In this document: positions 7,705 to 16,710 of the stretch, in pieces
Numbering within the stretch: position 1 is the stretch's first letter
Layout of the letters: every line of letters begins with the position of its first letter
Source of the DNA: Anaerolineales bacterium
GTDB taxonomy: Bacteria > Chloroflexota > Anaerolineae > 4572-78 > J111
Assembly (NCBI GenBank): GCA_020634855.1
Contig: JACKAU010000007.1
Coordinates: forward strand, 124,001-188,000
Length of the DNA stretch: 64,000 nt
Direction: 5' to 3'
Position numbers and translations under genes: made by a program
The notes under the pieces: model-generated
Told to the model about the DNA's origin: nothing
Seen by the model: the letters and a program-made list of their open reading frames with translations, nothing else
The model's database searches: none

Positions 7705-10494
7705 TTATAATAATTGCCAACTCGCTCCGCCATCGACGCTTTTATACAACCCCGAGCCGGTGGCGGCCAACACAACATCCGGGTTGGTCGGATGGACGAT
7801 TATTCTTTTGACGTAGTACGGGAAACCTGTGTCAGGGTTGACGGTCATATTACTATCGATACTGAACCATGTTTCGCCGTCGTCGGTGCTTTTGAACACC
7901 CCTTTAGCCAGCGGGTTGCTTTCATAACCGCTGCCGGCATAAATAATGTTGGGACTGCTGGGGGCATATGCCAGCGCCGAGTAAACGGAATCGGCGCCGC
8001 CGTAAATCAGGCCATCGCTCACCGAGTGGAACTCAAAGCCATCGGTCGATTTGGCAATAGCACTATGGGTGGCGTTGACCCCCACCAGATAAACATTGGG
8101 TTGGGTCGGATGGGCCACCAGGCCAAACGCGCCCTCGCCGGTGTTGAAAGGCAGGCCGATGAAGTTTCGCCCGCCGTCCGTCGATTTGTAAAGCGATCCG
8201 GCGGTGCCGGCGACATAAATAGTCTCGGGATCAAACGGATCGATCACGATTTGGTTCAACTGCGAACCACCCAGGTCGCGCCCATACCCATCCGAGACCC
8301 ACGTCTCGCCGCCGTCGGTCGAGACCACCAAAGTTTCACCAATGCCGCCGAAGAGCGTATCAGGTTTGGTTGGATGAACCACCAATTCATTGACCGACCG
8401 GTTAGCCGAGGCCAACCCATCGGCATGGAGTTCCCAGGTGTTGCCGCCATCGGTCGATTTGAGTACCGCATTCCAGGTCGGCGCATACAAACGGGTCGGG
8501 TTGCGGGGATCGATGGTTAAGCCGGTCAGGCCGACCCCATCGACATTTAACTTTAACCACGGTCCCTCGCCCCCGGACACGCTTTTGAAGATGCCCATCC
8601 CTTTAACCACCGCGTACACCTCGTTAGGATTCTGAGGATTAAAATCGACATCGATCACTTCTTTAGGCCCGATTTGGGCCACAGTCTCACCGGCGGTCAC
8701 CGGAATGGCCGTCGGTTCGGCAGCAGTAGGTTCAACCGGATCGGGTTCAGCCGTGGGCGACAACGACTCCGGAGTAGCGGCAGACGTTGATTCAGCCGAT
8801 GGGAGCAAAACCGTATCGGTTCGAGTTATAACATCGCCCAAAGTGGAGCGAAAAATTGGCGTTGAATTTTCAGCCGTTGGTGTGGCGATCGGCGAAGCGG
8901 GTTCCAGGGGCGCTCCGGGTTCATCAATACCCGCTGCCGGTTCAGCCGTACTGTCAGGTTGAGCCTCTTGGGACGATTGCCCGATCAAAGGCGCGAATTC
9001 TGCTTCACCTTGACTGGCGATCGATGGGTCTGGGGTCGATCCCCCAACCGTCGAACCGGCCCAATATAACCCAAAAGCGCCCAACGTAACAGCGCCGCAA
9101 AACAACAGCATAACGGCTAATACCGGCCACAAGTACCGCCGCCACTGATTGGCCGACGGCCGGGGTTGGGACAGATCCACCACCTTTTCAGCATCAATTA
9201 TCTCTTCGGCCGGCGGGGATGATGTCGTATTGGCCTCACCAGCCGGTATCGCTACGACTTGGTGGGATACCACGTTGGCGGGTTCGGTTGTGGTTATATA
9301 AAATCGCGCCGAGCCAATGGTTAACACATCGCCTTGACGCACCGGCTGCCAAACATTGGGCAGAGGCCGGCTGTCCAAAAAAGTCCCGTTGGCGCTATTT
9401 AAATCGAGCACCAGGCAGCGGTCACCGGACAGTCGAACTTGCGCGTGTTCACGAGAAACCGCCTCATCGTCCACCACAATATCTGCCTTAGGCGAACGGC
9501 CAATGATCAAAGGCTCCGCACCCAGCAGATATCCCTGGCCTAATGGATCGACCAGCCAATATTTGTCTCCGCCGGGTAGTGGATCAACGATTATCTCCCC
9601 CATTAGGGTTGCATCGTCATCGATCCCCGATTTTCGCTTACTAAAAACCGTTGAGTCTTCGACCACCGGAGACGAGGATAGTCCCGCCAGAATCGTTTCC
9701 AATCGCTGCTGCCACAACCCCACCGTTTCCGGACGATCTTGCGGCTTGAGCTGCATCGCATGCAAAACAGCCTGGGTAATCTGCGGGCTTAGTTTAGGAT
9801 TGACCAGATTAGGCGGATCGAATTTGACCTCACCGGCGGTGAGATTGGTGCTACGAGGCGGTTTCTTGGCCGTTAAAATGGCGTATAAGGTTGCCCCCAG
9901 GGCATAAGTGTCAGACGCAGGGGTAGTTCCTTCGCCGGTGTACTGCTCCGGAGGCGAAAAACCGGAAGTGACGCGGCGCGCCCCGCTTTGGGTTTTCTGC
10001 AAGTCACCGGAATTCTCTTTGGCGATGCCAAAATCCACCAACACGGCCCGGCCGGCCGGCGTAATTTTAATATTTTGCGGTTTAATGTCGCGATGGATCA
10101 ACGGCGGGGTCTGCATATGCAGATAGGTCACCGCCTGGCAAGTTTGGATCATATAATCCAAAGCCTGGGTCACAGGCAGCGGTTCGCCCCGATCGGTGAC
10201 AATTTGCCATAGGTTCTGACCATCGATAAAATCCATGACCAAGTATTGCTTGCCGGTGAAGCTGAAATAATGGATGACTCGAGGCAGGCTGGCATGGCGC
10301 AAACGAGCCAAGATCAAGGCTTCCCGCTTGAACTGGTCGATGTGTTCAGGCGTCTGCAGAATATTTTCTTTGATAGCCACCGGGGTATTAAGGTTGGTGT
10401 CGAAAGCCTGGTAGATGGCTCCCATACCGCCTCGGGCTAGCAGCCCCTCAATCCGGTAGCGATTTTCCAAAATAGTATTTTCTTTAAGTGTCAT
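7705..10494 (-). CDS. Transmembrane Ser/Thr protein kinase with FHA domain and BNR-repeat C-terminus
   Basis: Residues about 10-275 are a Hanks-type kinase (ARGGMGAIYQAF glycine loop, VAIKE, LIHRDIKPQNIKI, VDFGIAKE, FSPPEQYTGE). Residues about 325-405 are an FHA domain (IIGRSPKADIVVDD, SREHAQVRL, NGTFLDSRPL) that reads phosphothreonine. A hydrophobic helix near residues 457-482 is the single membrane span. A Pro/Thr/Glu-rich linker leads to residues about 600-929, a beta-propeller-like region with repeated STDGGxTW BNR/Asp-box motifs, probably outside the cell. The architecture suggests a receptor kinase sensing a surface ligand or polymer. The 929 aa length and the in-protein FHA are notable. 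No partner phosphatase is adjacent. Confidence 0.92.
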   Translation of the reverse strand: MTLKENTILENRYRIEGLLARGGMGAIYQAFDTNLNTPVAIKENILQTPEHIDQFKREALILARLRHASLPRVIHYFSFTGKQYLVMDFIDGQNLWQIVTDRGEPLPVTQALDYMIQTCQAVTYLHMQTPPLIHRDIKPQNIKITPAGRAVLVDFGIAKENSGDLQKTQSGARRVTSGFSPPEQYTGEGTTPASDTYALGATLYAILTAKKPPRSTNLTAGEVKFDPPNLVNPKLSPQITQAVLHAMQLKPQDRPETVGLWQQRLETILAGLSSSPVVEDSTVFSKRKSGIDDDATLMGEIIVDPLPGGDKYWLVDPLGQGYLLGAEPLIIGRSPKADIVVDDEAVSREHAQVRLSGDRCLVLDLNSANGTFLDSRPLPNVWQPVRQGDVLTIGSARFYITTTEPANVVSHQVVAIPAGEANTTSSPPAEEIIDAEKVVDLSQPRPSANQWRRYLWPVLAVMLLFCGAVTLGAFGLYWAGSTVGGSTPDPSIASQGEAEFAPLIGQSSQEAQPDSTAEPAAGIDEPGAPLEPASPIATPTAENSTPIFRSTLGDVITRTDTVLLPSAESTSAATPESLSPTAEPDPVEPTAAEPTAIPVTAGETVAQIGPKEVIDVDFNPQNPNEVYAVVKGMGIFKSVSGGEGPWLKLNVDGVGLTGLTIDPRNPTRLYAPTWNAVLKSTDGGNTWELHADGLASANRSVNELVVHPTKPDTLFGGIGETLVVSTDGGETWVSDGYGRDLGGSQLNQIVIDPFDPETIYVAGTAGSLYKSTDGGRNFIGLPFNTGEGAFGLVAHPTQPNVYLVGVNATHSAIAKSTDGFEFHSVSDGLIYGGADSVYSALAYAPSSPNIIYAGSGYESNPLAKGVFKSTDDGETWFSIDSNMTVNPDTGFPYYVKRIIVHPTNPDVVLAATGSGLYKSVDGGASWQLL

Positions 10495-10823
10495 CTCAAA
10501 TTCGCGTAACTAATGCGTCAACAGATGGTTATTATAGCATGAGAAGATGTTTGACGTTAAAATTTGAATGGCAGTGGAACAAAAGTCTAAATCTTGAAGC
10601 TTAAAGTTGCCAATTTTTTTTCATTTGTGATAAACTTTACGCTTAATCTTACTCAGTATCCTTAGGTCAGTCTTTGCAGATTAATAAGGAGCCGTTTGGC
10701 GGCATACCGCCAGACGCCATAATTCTCCCATTAGTTTGTGGATTGACTCGATAAGAGCTTTATGTTCCAACCCAGTAAATGCGTTGTTTTTAGAATTTGA
10801 TGATTAGATAAGGTTAGGGAAAA
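10495..10823. other. Intergenic region between divergent kinase and ANTAR genes
   Basis: This gap of 329 bases separates divergent genes and must hold promoters for both. I see AT-rich DNA and one hairpin at 10694-10715: a 9-bp stem (GTTTGGCGG / CCGCCAGAC, one G-U pair) with a CATA loop, without a following T tract. The hairpin lies in the likely leader of the ANTAR gene. I find no open reading frame of note. Confidence 0.5.
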
Positions 10824-11393
10824 ATGTCACGCGTGATTATAGCGGATGATGAAGCAGTAATTCGGATGGGACTGTCGCAGATGGTTTCTGCTTTGGGGTA
10901 TCATATCGCAGGCACTGCGGCTAATGGCGAAGAAGCCCTTGAAATGACCAAAAGCATCAAACCGGAACTGTTATTACTAGACATTAAAATGCCCCGGTTA
11001 GATGGGTTGAGTGTGGCCGAAAGATTGGCAGAAGAGATGCCTTTGCCCATTGTTATGCTGACCGCTTATAGTGAAAGAAGCCTAATTGAGCGGGCCGCCA
11101 ATGCAGCGGTAATGGGCTATTTGGTCAAACCCATTCACGAAAAAAAGCTAGGGCCAACTTTAGCATTAGCCATGAATCGATTTGAAATCATGCGCACTAA
11201 GGCTCAAGAAATTTACAAACTTCGAAATCAACTTGAAACACGCCGGCTGGTGGATGCCGCTAAACAAATTTTGGTGGCAACCGGCATTTCCGAAGCTGAG
11301 GCTTATCAACGATTACAAATGACAGCCCGTCGAAAACGATTGCCTATGCACCAAGTTGCGGAAGCAATTGTGGCTATCGGTGCAAAAATATAA
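10824..11393 (+). CDS. ANTAR-domain response regulator (RNA-binding antiterminator type)
   Basis: Residues 1-120 are a receiver: acidic pair IIADDE, phospho-acceptor Asp in LLLLDIKMPRLDG, T in VMLTAYS and K in YLVKPI. Residues about 130-189 match an ANTAR three-helix domain (LETRRLVDAAKQILV, SEAEAYQRLQMTARRKRL, VAEAIV). Known ANTAR regulators such as AmiR, NasR and EutV bind paired hairpins in nascent RNA and prevent formation of a terminator, often ahead of nitrogen genes. Here the gene sits directly upstream of an amt gene whose leader has a promoter and a terminator-like hairpin, so in-cis target control is a strong inference. No histidine kinase is adjacent; the closest in-window kinases are at 0-4.4 kb. 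Confidence 0.93.
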   Translation: MSRVIIADDEAVIRMGLSQMVSALGYHIAGTAANGEEALEMTKSIKPELLLLDIKMPRLDGLSVAERLAEEMPLPIVMLTAYSERSLIERAANAAVMGYLVKPIHEKKLGPTLALAMNRFEIMRTKAQEIYKLRNQLETRRLVDAAKQILVATGISEAEAYQRLQMTARRKRLPMHQVAEAIVAIGAKI

Positions 11394-11451
11394 GGCGTTT
11401 GGGCTTCTTATTCTTAATCCTTAAATTCCCCAAAAAATCGAAATGCGCTTC

Positions 11452-11480
11452 TTGACAAGAAAATAGAACTTTGGTAAGAT
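11452..11480 (+). promoter_or_regulatory. Sigma-70 promoter for amt leader
   Basis: A consensus -35 TTGACA (11452-11457) and a -10 TAAGAT (11475-11480) are separated by 17 bases. This is the strongest promoter-like sequence in the block. Transcription would begin near 11487, 59 bases or so after the ANTAR stop, giving the amt gene its own transcript. Confidence 0.8.
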
Positions 11481-11509
11481 ACGCCCAACAAAATAAAGAA
11501 AGTACTAAA

Positions 11510-11571
11510 GAGCGGCCGCGAAGCCCTCAGTTCTGGAAGTTAATTCCGCAACTGGGGGCTTTTTGTTTTTT
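11510..11571 (+). promoter_or_regulatory. Attenuator-like leader: terminator with overlapping alternative hairpin
   Basis: Arms 11522-11532 (AGCCCTCAGTT) and 11550-11560 (AACTGGGGGCT) form an 11-bp stem with an inner GGAA/TTCC helix, followed by a T-rich run to 11571: an intrinsic terminator about 60 bases before the amt start. A competing hairpin at 11510-11528 (GAG-c-GGC, hexaloop CGCGAA, GCC-CTC) uses the same 5' arm, so both cannot form at once. Hexaloop hairpins overlapping a terminator are the known ANTAR target plan. The loop has G at position 4 but C, not the usual A, at position 1, and I cannot find a convincing first hairpin upstream, so the match is partial. Confidence 0.65.
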
Positions 11572-11633
11572 GGTTCAATTTATTACCCTTAAGTAACCTT
11601 TTATATTATAACTCACAACAAGGAGAAGGGATT

Positions 11634-12977
11634 GTGATAAAACATCGTATCCTAAAAGCTTTACCTATTGCATTACTGCTAACGATAGCAACCACGAGCA
11701 TCGCCTTCGCTCAAGATGAGATCACTGCCGAAACAGTGGCCTACGCGATAGACAACATTACCTTAATGATTGCAGCTGTATTGGTCTTGTTTATGCAGGC
11801 CGGTTTTGCGATGGTGGAAGCCGGGTTCAATGCCAGTAAAAATACGGTCAACATTCTGTTTAAGAACCTGATGGATATGGCAGTTGGCGGACTTCTATAT
11901 TTCTTAGTCGGTTATGGCATTATGTACGGCAGCGATATTACGGGGGGCCTTGGGCTCCTGGCTTGGGGTGGTTTTGGCATTGGCGGGACCACGGCCGACC
12001 CGGTCGCCGGTAGTTTGAACCCCCAGGTTGACTGGCTCTTCCAAGTGGCTTTTGCCGCTACCGCTGCCACCATCGTCTCTGGGGCAGTCGCTGGCCGGAT
12101 GCAGTTCCGAGCTTACATTATTTACAGTATCGTTATCACCAGTATAGTCTATCCGATTAGCGGTTACTGGAAGTGGGGCGGCGGCTGGCTCGATGCTCTG
12201 GGCTTCTATGACTTTGCCGGTTCGCTGGTTGTACACGCGGTGGGTGGTTTTGCCGGATTGGCCGGAGCCATTGTCTTAGGGCCTCGCATTGGTCGCTTTA
12301 ATAAAGATGGTACAGCCAACCCGATGCCCGCTCACAACTTGACCTTCGCTACTCTGGGTGTGTTTATTCTGTTGGTCGGTTGGTTCGGCTTCAACCCTGG
12401 CAGCCAGCTCGCTTTTGCCGGGGCCGCCAATACCGACGCCGTTATGTTGATTGCAACCAACACTCTGTTGGCCGCCTGTGCCGGCGCTGTATTTGCGATG
12501 CTGGCCGGTATGTTTACTGTGGGTAAACCGGATTTGGGCTACGCCCTCAACGGGATGCTGGCCGGTCTGGTGGGGATTACCGCTAACTGCGACTCGGTTT
12601 CGAACATTTCAGCCATTATCATCGGGGTGGTAGCTGGTGTCCTGGTTGTGGTTGGGATGATGTTGCTGGAAAAACTACGCATTGATGACCCGGTTGGGGC
12701 CTGGCCGGTTCACGGTCTGTGCGGTATCTGGGGTGGTTTAGCCACTGCTATCTTTGGCTCTGCGGCCGGTCACACCCTCGGCGCTCAAATTATCGGCTCT
12801 ATCGCTATCCCGGTCTGGGCTTTTGTGACTTGTTACATCCTGTTCATGGCCATCAAAGCCGCCGGTATCTTGCGGGTATCCGAAGAAGAGGAACTGGAAG
12901 GCTTGGATATCACCGAACACGGCACCATCAACTATCCGGAATTTACCGGCTCGCTGGGCAGTGCTACGGCTAAGTAA
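11634..12977 (+). CDS. amt: Ammonium transporter (Amt/MEP/Rh family)
   Basis: Trimeric membrane channel-type transporter for NH4+/NH3. The GTG start is chosen because AAGGAGAAGGG lies just upstream. Residues 1-26 look like a cleavable signal peptide ending AFAQ, as in many AmtB proteins, followed by about 11 membrane helices. Family landmarks include MQAGFAMVEAG, the signature YDFAGSLVVHAVGGFAGLAGA with the first pore histidine, and HGLCGIWGGLATA with the twin histidine. The cytosolic tail (EEEELEGLDITEHG) resembles the conserved AmtB tail that contacts PII. No PII gene is in the window. Leader control by the upstream ANTAR protein is likely. Confidence 0.96.
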   Translation: MIKHRILKALPIALLLTIATTSIAFAQDEITAETVAYAIDNITLMIAAVLVLFMQAGFAMVEAGFNASKNTVNILFKNLMDMAVGGLLYFLVGYGIMYGSDITGGLGLLAWGGFGIGGTTADPVAGSLNPQVDWLFQVAFAATAATIVSGAVAGRMQFRAYIIYSIVITSIVYPISGYWKWGGGWLDALGFYDFAGSLVVHAVGGFAGLAGAIVLGPRIGRFNKDGTANPMPAHNLTFATLGVFILLVGWFGFNPGSQLAFAGAANTDAVMLIATNTLLAACAGAVFAMLAGMFTVGKPDLGYALNGMLAGLVGITANCDSVSNISAIIIGVVAGVLVVVGMMLLEKLRIDDPVGAWPVHGLCGIWGGLATAIFGSAAGHTLGAQIIGSIAIPVWAFVTCYILFMAIKAAGILRVSEEEELEGLDITEHGTINYPEFTGSLGSATAK

Positions 12978-13006
12978 CAATACAACTGATAGATTGAGAT
13001 AGTAAA

Positions 13007-13042
13007 TTAGGCTGAGAGGCTAAGCTGTAGCTCTCAGCCTAA
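13007..13042 (+). terminator. Perfect 12-bp hairpin after amt
   Basis: TTAGGCTGAGAG at 13007-13018 and its exact complement at 13031-13042 enclose a 12-base loop, followed by ACTTTGTTCT. This is a probable terminator for amt, with a weak T tract, so it could be partly read through into the two paralogues downstream. Confidence 0.65.
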
Positions 13043-13146
13043 ACTTTGTTCTCACAGCCTTGTTCACGAGTTGCCAAACTTGCCAGGTTACAGTACCTTA
13101 TAAAGAGCAAAACTGACACTCGGAAAAGAAGCTGCGAGAGACATCC

Positions 13147-14103
13147 ATGAAAATATCATTTGAGCGGAACACCGAACAAAACAGCGATATCATTCCCTAT
13201 TTTGTTTGTATTGAAATTGGGGCTTCTGAGCTAGATTGGGGCCGAACCTTTAAAGTTCCCGTCATTTTATCCCACGGACTAATGTATGTTGTTGAGATTT
13301 GTGGGTTACAAATTAAAGCGGAAACTCTTAAAGAATTAGGACCATTAGTCCAATCAAAGCTGCTTAGTCTTGAAAACCTGTCGCGAATGCCCACCTACGT
13401 CTTTATCACCCGGCGCTCACGCAAGTTGTTTCCGGTGTATACCATCGGCGACAAAGTGATGGCCGTGACCCCCCAAGGGATTACCTTTCGGCACGTGGAA
13501 CTGGCCAAAGTGCGCGTATATCTCAAAGATTATTTACATCAAATCGGCTTACTTGGCCCCATTGAACGCGGCGATAAATTGCATGTTCGTGGCGTTCATA
13601 AAGAAACGCTATCTCTGGTTCGTCCGGTATTTTACTTAAAAAAACGGGCCTTGGCTGAAAAAGAGCATGAATTTTGGGCGCCGGTCTTTCGAGCCACTGA
13701 CAGTGACTCGATTTATGTCTATGCGGCCAGCACCAAGCACGAAGCGCCGATAGACAACGGACATGAAGTGTTCACCCTACGACATCAAGTGGCTGAAGCG
13801 CTGATTAGCGATCACCGGCTTATGACAAATCTCAATCTCCGCGTCGACCGTTTGATGCCTGATTCTTGGGAACGGATTAAATCCAACTTGACCAAGCTTG
13901 ATCGAGATATGGTCTACGAGGGTATCAAGCTGCCGATGTATGAGGGCGAGAATGTTGTCATCGCGCTTGAGTACCGCAGCGCCGAAGATCGCTATAGTCT
14001 CTTTTTAGGCCAGGATGATGAGGATTTATGCCAGCGGGTAGCCGGCGACCTAATGCGGCGCGGGTACATCGACAACCCCCGTGCTGTCTATATCCAAGGC
14101 TAA
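13147..14103 (+). CDS. Uncharacterised protein, copy 1 of a tandem paralogous pair
   Basis: I do not recognise this family. The 318-aa product has no signal peptide, membrane helix or Cys cluster and should be cytosolic. It is clearly paralogous to the next gene along its whole length; shared blocks include NxxRMPTYVF-like sequence, LHVRGVH...LVRPVFYLKKR, FWxPVF, GHEVFxLRxQxxxALI, LxxDLxLRxDRL-type sequence and EDRYSLxxG followed by a C-terminal RRGxIDxP. The mixed alpha/beta, charged sequence gives no catalytic motif I can name. It sits between amt and glnA in the same direction, so a role in nitrogen sensing or in regulating Amt or glutamine synthetase is a guess from position only. Confidence 0.8.
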   Translation: MKISFERNTEQNSDIIPYFVCIEIGASELDWGRTFKVPVILSHGLMYVVEICGLQIKAETLKELGPLVQSKLLSLENLSRMPTYVFITRRSRKLFPVYTIGDKVMAVTPQGITFRHVELAKVRVYLKDYLHQIGLLGPIERGDKLHVRGVHKETLSLVRPVFYLKKRALAEKEHEFWAPVFRATDSDSIYVYAASTKHEAPIDNGHEVFTLRHQVAEALISDHRLMTNLNLRVDRLMPDSWERIKSNLTKLDRDMVYEGIKLPMYEGENVVIALEYRSAEDRYSLFLGQDDEDLCQRVAGDLMRRGYIDNPRAVYIQG

Positions 14104-14157
14104 TAATAATTGTAGATATTCAAGCGGTTTTGTGGCTCTAACCTAAAAACGAGAAAC

Positions 14158-15126
14158 ATGGAAATTGTTTTAGAAAAAAATAGCGCAGACACCCGCAAGA
14201 TCATCCCTTATTACGTCTACATCGAACTATCTTCGGTCAAGACCAGTTTTGAAACCCAATTCCACGTCCCCATCTACTTGAAACTTATTAGAGGGCAAAA
14301 CCATTATGCGGCTGAAATTTGTGGTCTTCAGATGCAAGAAAACAGCCCGCAAGCGATTCTGAACACCATTAAGAAAGTCGCGCCGACGTTGGAAAATATG
14401 GGTCGGATGCCCACTTATGTGTTCGTTGCCCGGCACAGTTTGCGAGTCTATCCGGTTTACACCAGTCGCAATGAAAATTTGGGGCTAACCGTGCGGGGCG
14501 GCCCTGTAGTCAGACATATAGAACTGGCTTGTGTCCGTGACCGAGTCGCCCTCTATCTTAATAAGATCCACGTCCTTGGAAAATCTGGAGACTTTGAAAA
14601 GTTGCACGTGCGCGGCGTCCATCAGAAAACATTGGGGTTGGTCAGACCGGTCTTTTATCTCAAAAAACGGCCGCTAACCCCGCAAGACACCAAATTCTGG
14701 ACTCCGGTCTTCCCCTCCGACGAAAACGACGAACTTTATGCTTATGTGCTGGATAAAAAGTACCAGGTCAATGAAGATAGCGGGCATGAAGTCTTTCGGT
14801 TGCGGGCCCAAATTAGTCAGGCGCTCATCGATGATAGCCGTTTGTCACAAGACCTTGACCTCCGCATTGACCGATTATTACCTGACTACTGGTCTAAACT
14901 ACAGACAAAATTGGAGTCTCTTCCCAATAAATTTTCTTATCGGGATAAAACTCTGGACATGTACCAGATGGACACCTTTTTAGTGGCCGTAGAACGCCGG
15001 GTTAATGAAGATCGCTACAGTCTTTACATCGGCCACAATCCTGAAGATCTGCGCCTCAGAGCTGGCCAAGACTTAGCTCGGCGCGGCTTTATTGATGACC
15101 CGGCAGAGGTAAACCATATAAGTTGA
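14158..15126 (+). CDS. Uncharacterised protein, copy 2 of a tandem paralogous pair
   Basis: The 322-aa product aligns end to end with the preceding gene (for example GRMPTYVF against SRMPTYVF, LHVRGVHQKTLGLVRPVF, and a matching RRGFIDDP end). The copies have diverged considerably, so the duplication is old and both are kept, which implies non-identical functions or a heteromer. The start ATG is 54 bases after the first copy's stop with only a weak purine-rich site. No known domain, signal peptide or membrane span is evident. It ends 96 bases before glnA. Confidence 0.8.
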   Translation: MEIVLEKNSADTRKIIPYYVYIELSSVKTSFETQFHVPIYLKLIRGQNHYAAEICGLQMQENSPQAILNTIKKVAPTLENMGRMPTYVFVARHSLRVYPVYTSRNENLGLTVRGGPVVRHIELACVRDRVALYLNKIHVLGKSGDFEKLHVRGVHQKTLGLVRPVFYLKKRPLTPQDTKFWTPVFPSDENDELYAYVLDKKYQVNEDSGHEVFRLRAQISQALIDDSRLSQDLDLRIDRLLPDYWSKLQTKLESLPNKFSYRDKTLDMYQMDTFLVAVERRVNEDRYSLYIGHNPEDLRLRAGQDLARRGFIDDPAEVNHIS

Positions 15127-15159
15127 GCCCAAATAAGCAACGACCTACTATCCTAACTG

Positions 15160-15188
15160 TTGTTCATCGGCAATCGCCGTTTTAATAC
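15160..15188 (+). promoter_or_regulatory. Possible glnA promoter
   Basis: TTGTTC (15160-15165) and TAATAC (15183-15188) are 17 bases apart, about 35 bases before the glnA start. Both hexamers are imperfect. The intervening GGCAATCGCC could form a tiny hairpin or operator half-sites. Confidence 0.4.
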
Positions 15189-15222
15189 CATACAAAACAA
15201 AACAAAGGAGTAATGTTTAACA

Positions 15223-16635
15223 ATGGCAGCAACTGTAAAAGATGTATTTGATCTCATTAAGTCCGAAGATCTAAAAATGGTCGATATGCGGTTCATCGAT
15301 CCCTTTGGCGTATGGCACCACTTCAGCCTATCCACCAAAGAGTTCTCCGAGGATGCGTTTGAAGAAGGGTTGGGCTTTGACGGATCGTCTATCCGTGGCT
15401 TCCAGACCATCAACGAATCAGATATGATCTTGATTCCGGACCCAACGTCCGCCTTTATCGATCCCTTCTTTGAAGTCCCCTCCCTGGTGTTGATTTGTGA
15501 TATTTACGACCCCATCACTCATCAGGCCTACAATAAAGACCCGCGCTATATCTCCAAAAAAGCCGAAGCTTATCTCAAGCAAACCGGCATCGCCGATACA
15601 GCCTTTTTTGGCCCGGAAGCAGAATTCTTCCTCTTCAATGATGTCGCCTACACCACCACAGCCAACACCGGCTTCTATCAAATTGACAGCCCCGAAGGCT
15701 GGTGGAACAGCGGCGGCGGCGGCTTAGGCGGTCAAATCCCGGCCAAACGCGGCTATTTCCCCTGCCCGCCCGTCGATAGCTTGCAAGACGTCCGGACCCA
15801 AATGGTCTTGACCATGGAGCAGGTTGGCATGGAAGTGGAAGTTCATCACCACGAAGTCGGCACCGCCGGCCAGTGTGAAATCGACCTGCGCTTTGACACC
15901 ATGACCCGCATGGCCGACAAACTGATCACCTACAAATACATCGTCAAGCAAGTGGCCCGCCTCAATGGCATGAGCGCCACCTTTATGCCCAAGCCGCTCT
16001 TTGAAGATAACGGCAGCGGTATGCACACCCACCAGAGTCTCTGGAAAGGCGGCGAAACTGTGATGTACGATGAGGCCGGTTACGCCGGTCTGTCCGACGT
16101 TGCCCGTTACTATATCGGCGGTCTGCTCAAGCACGCCGCCGCCATTTTGGCCTTCGCCGCACCCAGCACCAACTCTTACAAGCGACTGGTGCCCGGCTAC
16201 GAAGCCCCGATCAACCTGGTCTACTCGCAGCGCAACCGCTCGGCTATCTGCCGTATTCCGATGTACTCCAGCAGCCCCAAAGCCAAGCGCATCGAGTTCC
16301 GCGCTCCCGATCCCAGTTGCAACCCTTACCTGGCCTTCTCCGCCATGTTAATGGCCGGCCTCGACGGCGTCCAAAACCAAATCGACCCCGGCGCGCCGAT
16401 TGACAAAGACCTCTACGATCTGCCTCCGGATGAAGCGGCCCAAATCACCAACACCCCCGGCACCCTTGACGCCGTACTCGACGCGCTAGAAGCCGATAAG
16501 GAGTTCCTGCTGCAAGGTGATGTCTTCACCGAAGATTTGATCGATGCCTACATCGATTACAAACGCACCGAAGAGATTGACGCCGTTCGCCTGCGACCGC
16601 ATCCGTATGAATTCAATCTCTACTTTGACATCTAA
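15223..16635 (+). CDS. glnA: Glutamine synthetase, type I
   Basis: Makes glutamine from glutamate, ammonium and ATP; dodecameric and cytosolic. At 470 aa it has the usual GSI-beta size. Landmarks: N-terminal beta-grasp with DMRFIDPFGVWHH, GFDGSSIRGF latch, ATP/metal-binding GPEAEFFLF, HHHEVGTAGQCEIDLRF, NGSGMHTHQSLW, NRSAICRIP and EFRAPDPSCNPYLAF. Tyr398 lies in DKDLYDLPPDEA, the equivalent of the E. coli adenylylation site, so the enzyme should be switched off by GlnE, whose gene is next. AAGGAG lies 13 bases before the ATG. A strong terminator follows at 16711-16740. Confidence 0.98.
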   Translation: MAATVKDVFDLIKSEDLKMVDMRFIDPFGVWHHFSLSTKEFSEDAFEEGLGFDGSSIRGFQTINESDMILIPDPTSAFIDPFFEVPSLVLICDIYDPITHQAYNKDPRYISKKAEAYLKQTGIADTAFFGPEAEFFLFNDVAYTTTANTGFYQIDSPEGWWNSGGGGLGGQIPAKRGYFPCPPVDSLQDVRTQMVLTMEQVGMEVEVHHHEVGTAGQCEIDLRFDTMTRMADKLITYKYIVKQVARLNGMSATFMPKPLFEDNGSGMHTHQSLWKGGETVMYDEAGYAGLSDVARYYIGGLLKHAAAILAFAAPSTNSYKRLVPGYEAPINLVYSQRNRSAICRIPMYSSSPKAKRIEFRAPDPSCNPYLAFSAMLMAGLDGVQNQIDPGAPIDKDLYDLPPDEAAQITNTPGTLDAVLDALEADKEFLLQGDVFTEDLIDAYIDYKRTEEIDAVRLRPHPYEFNLYFDI

Positions 16636-16665
16636 GAAACTTTACGGTCCTCAATAATTGGGGGC

Positions 16666-16691
16666 GTAGGACAAACTCAAGTTTGTCCTAC
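16666..16691. repeat. 26-bp palindromic repeat, copy A
   Basis: GTAGGACAAACT and its exact complement flank a 2-base centre. A second copy with one mismatch lies at 27283-27308, also just after a gene. This suggests a dispersed REP-like palindrome. Confidence 0.7.
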
Positions 16692-16710
16692 AAAGATTGC
16701 TACTTTATTA

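Noticed and set aside
10694..10715. ANTAR target hairpin in front of the ANTAR gene
   Set aside because: Stem is good but the loop does not fit the A1/G4 hexaloop rule and no second hairpin or terminator follows.
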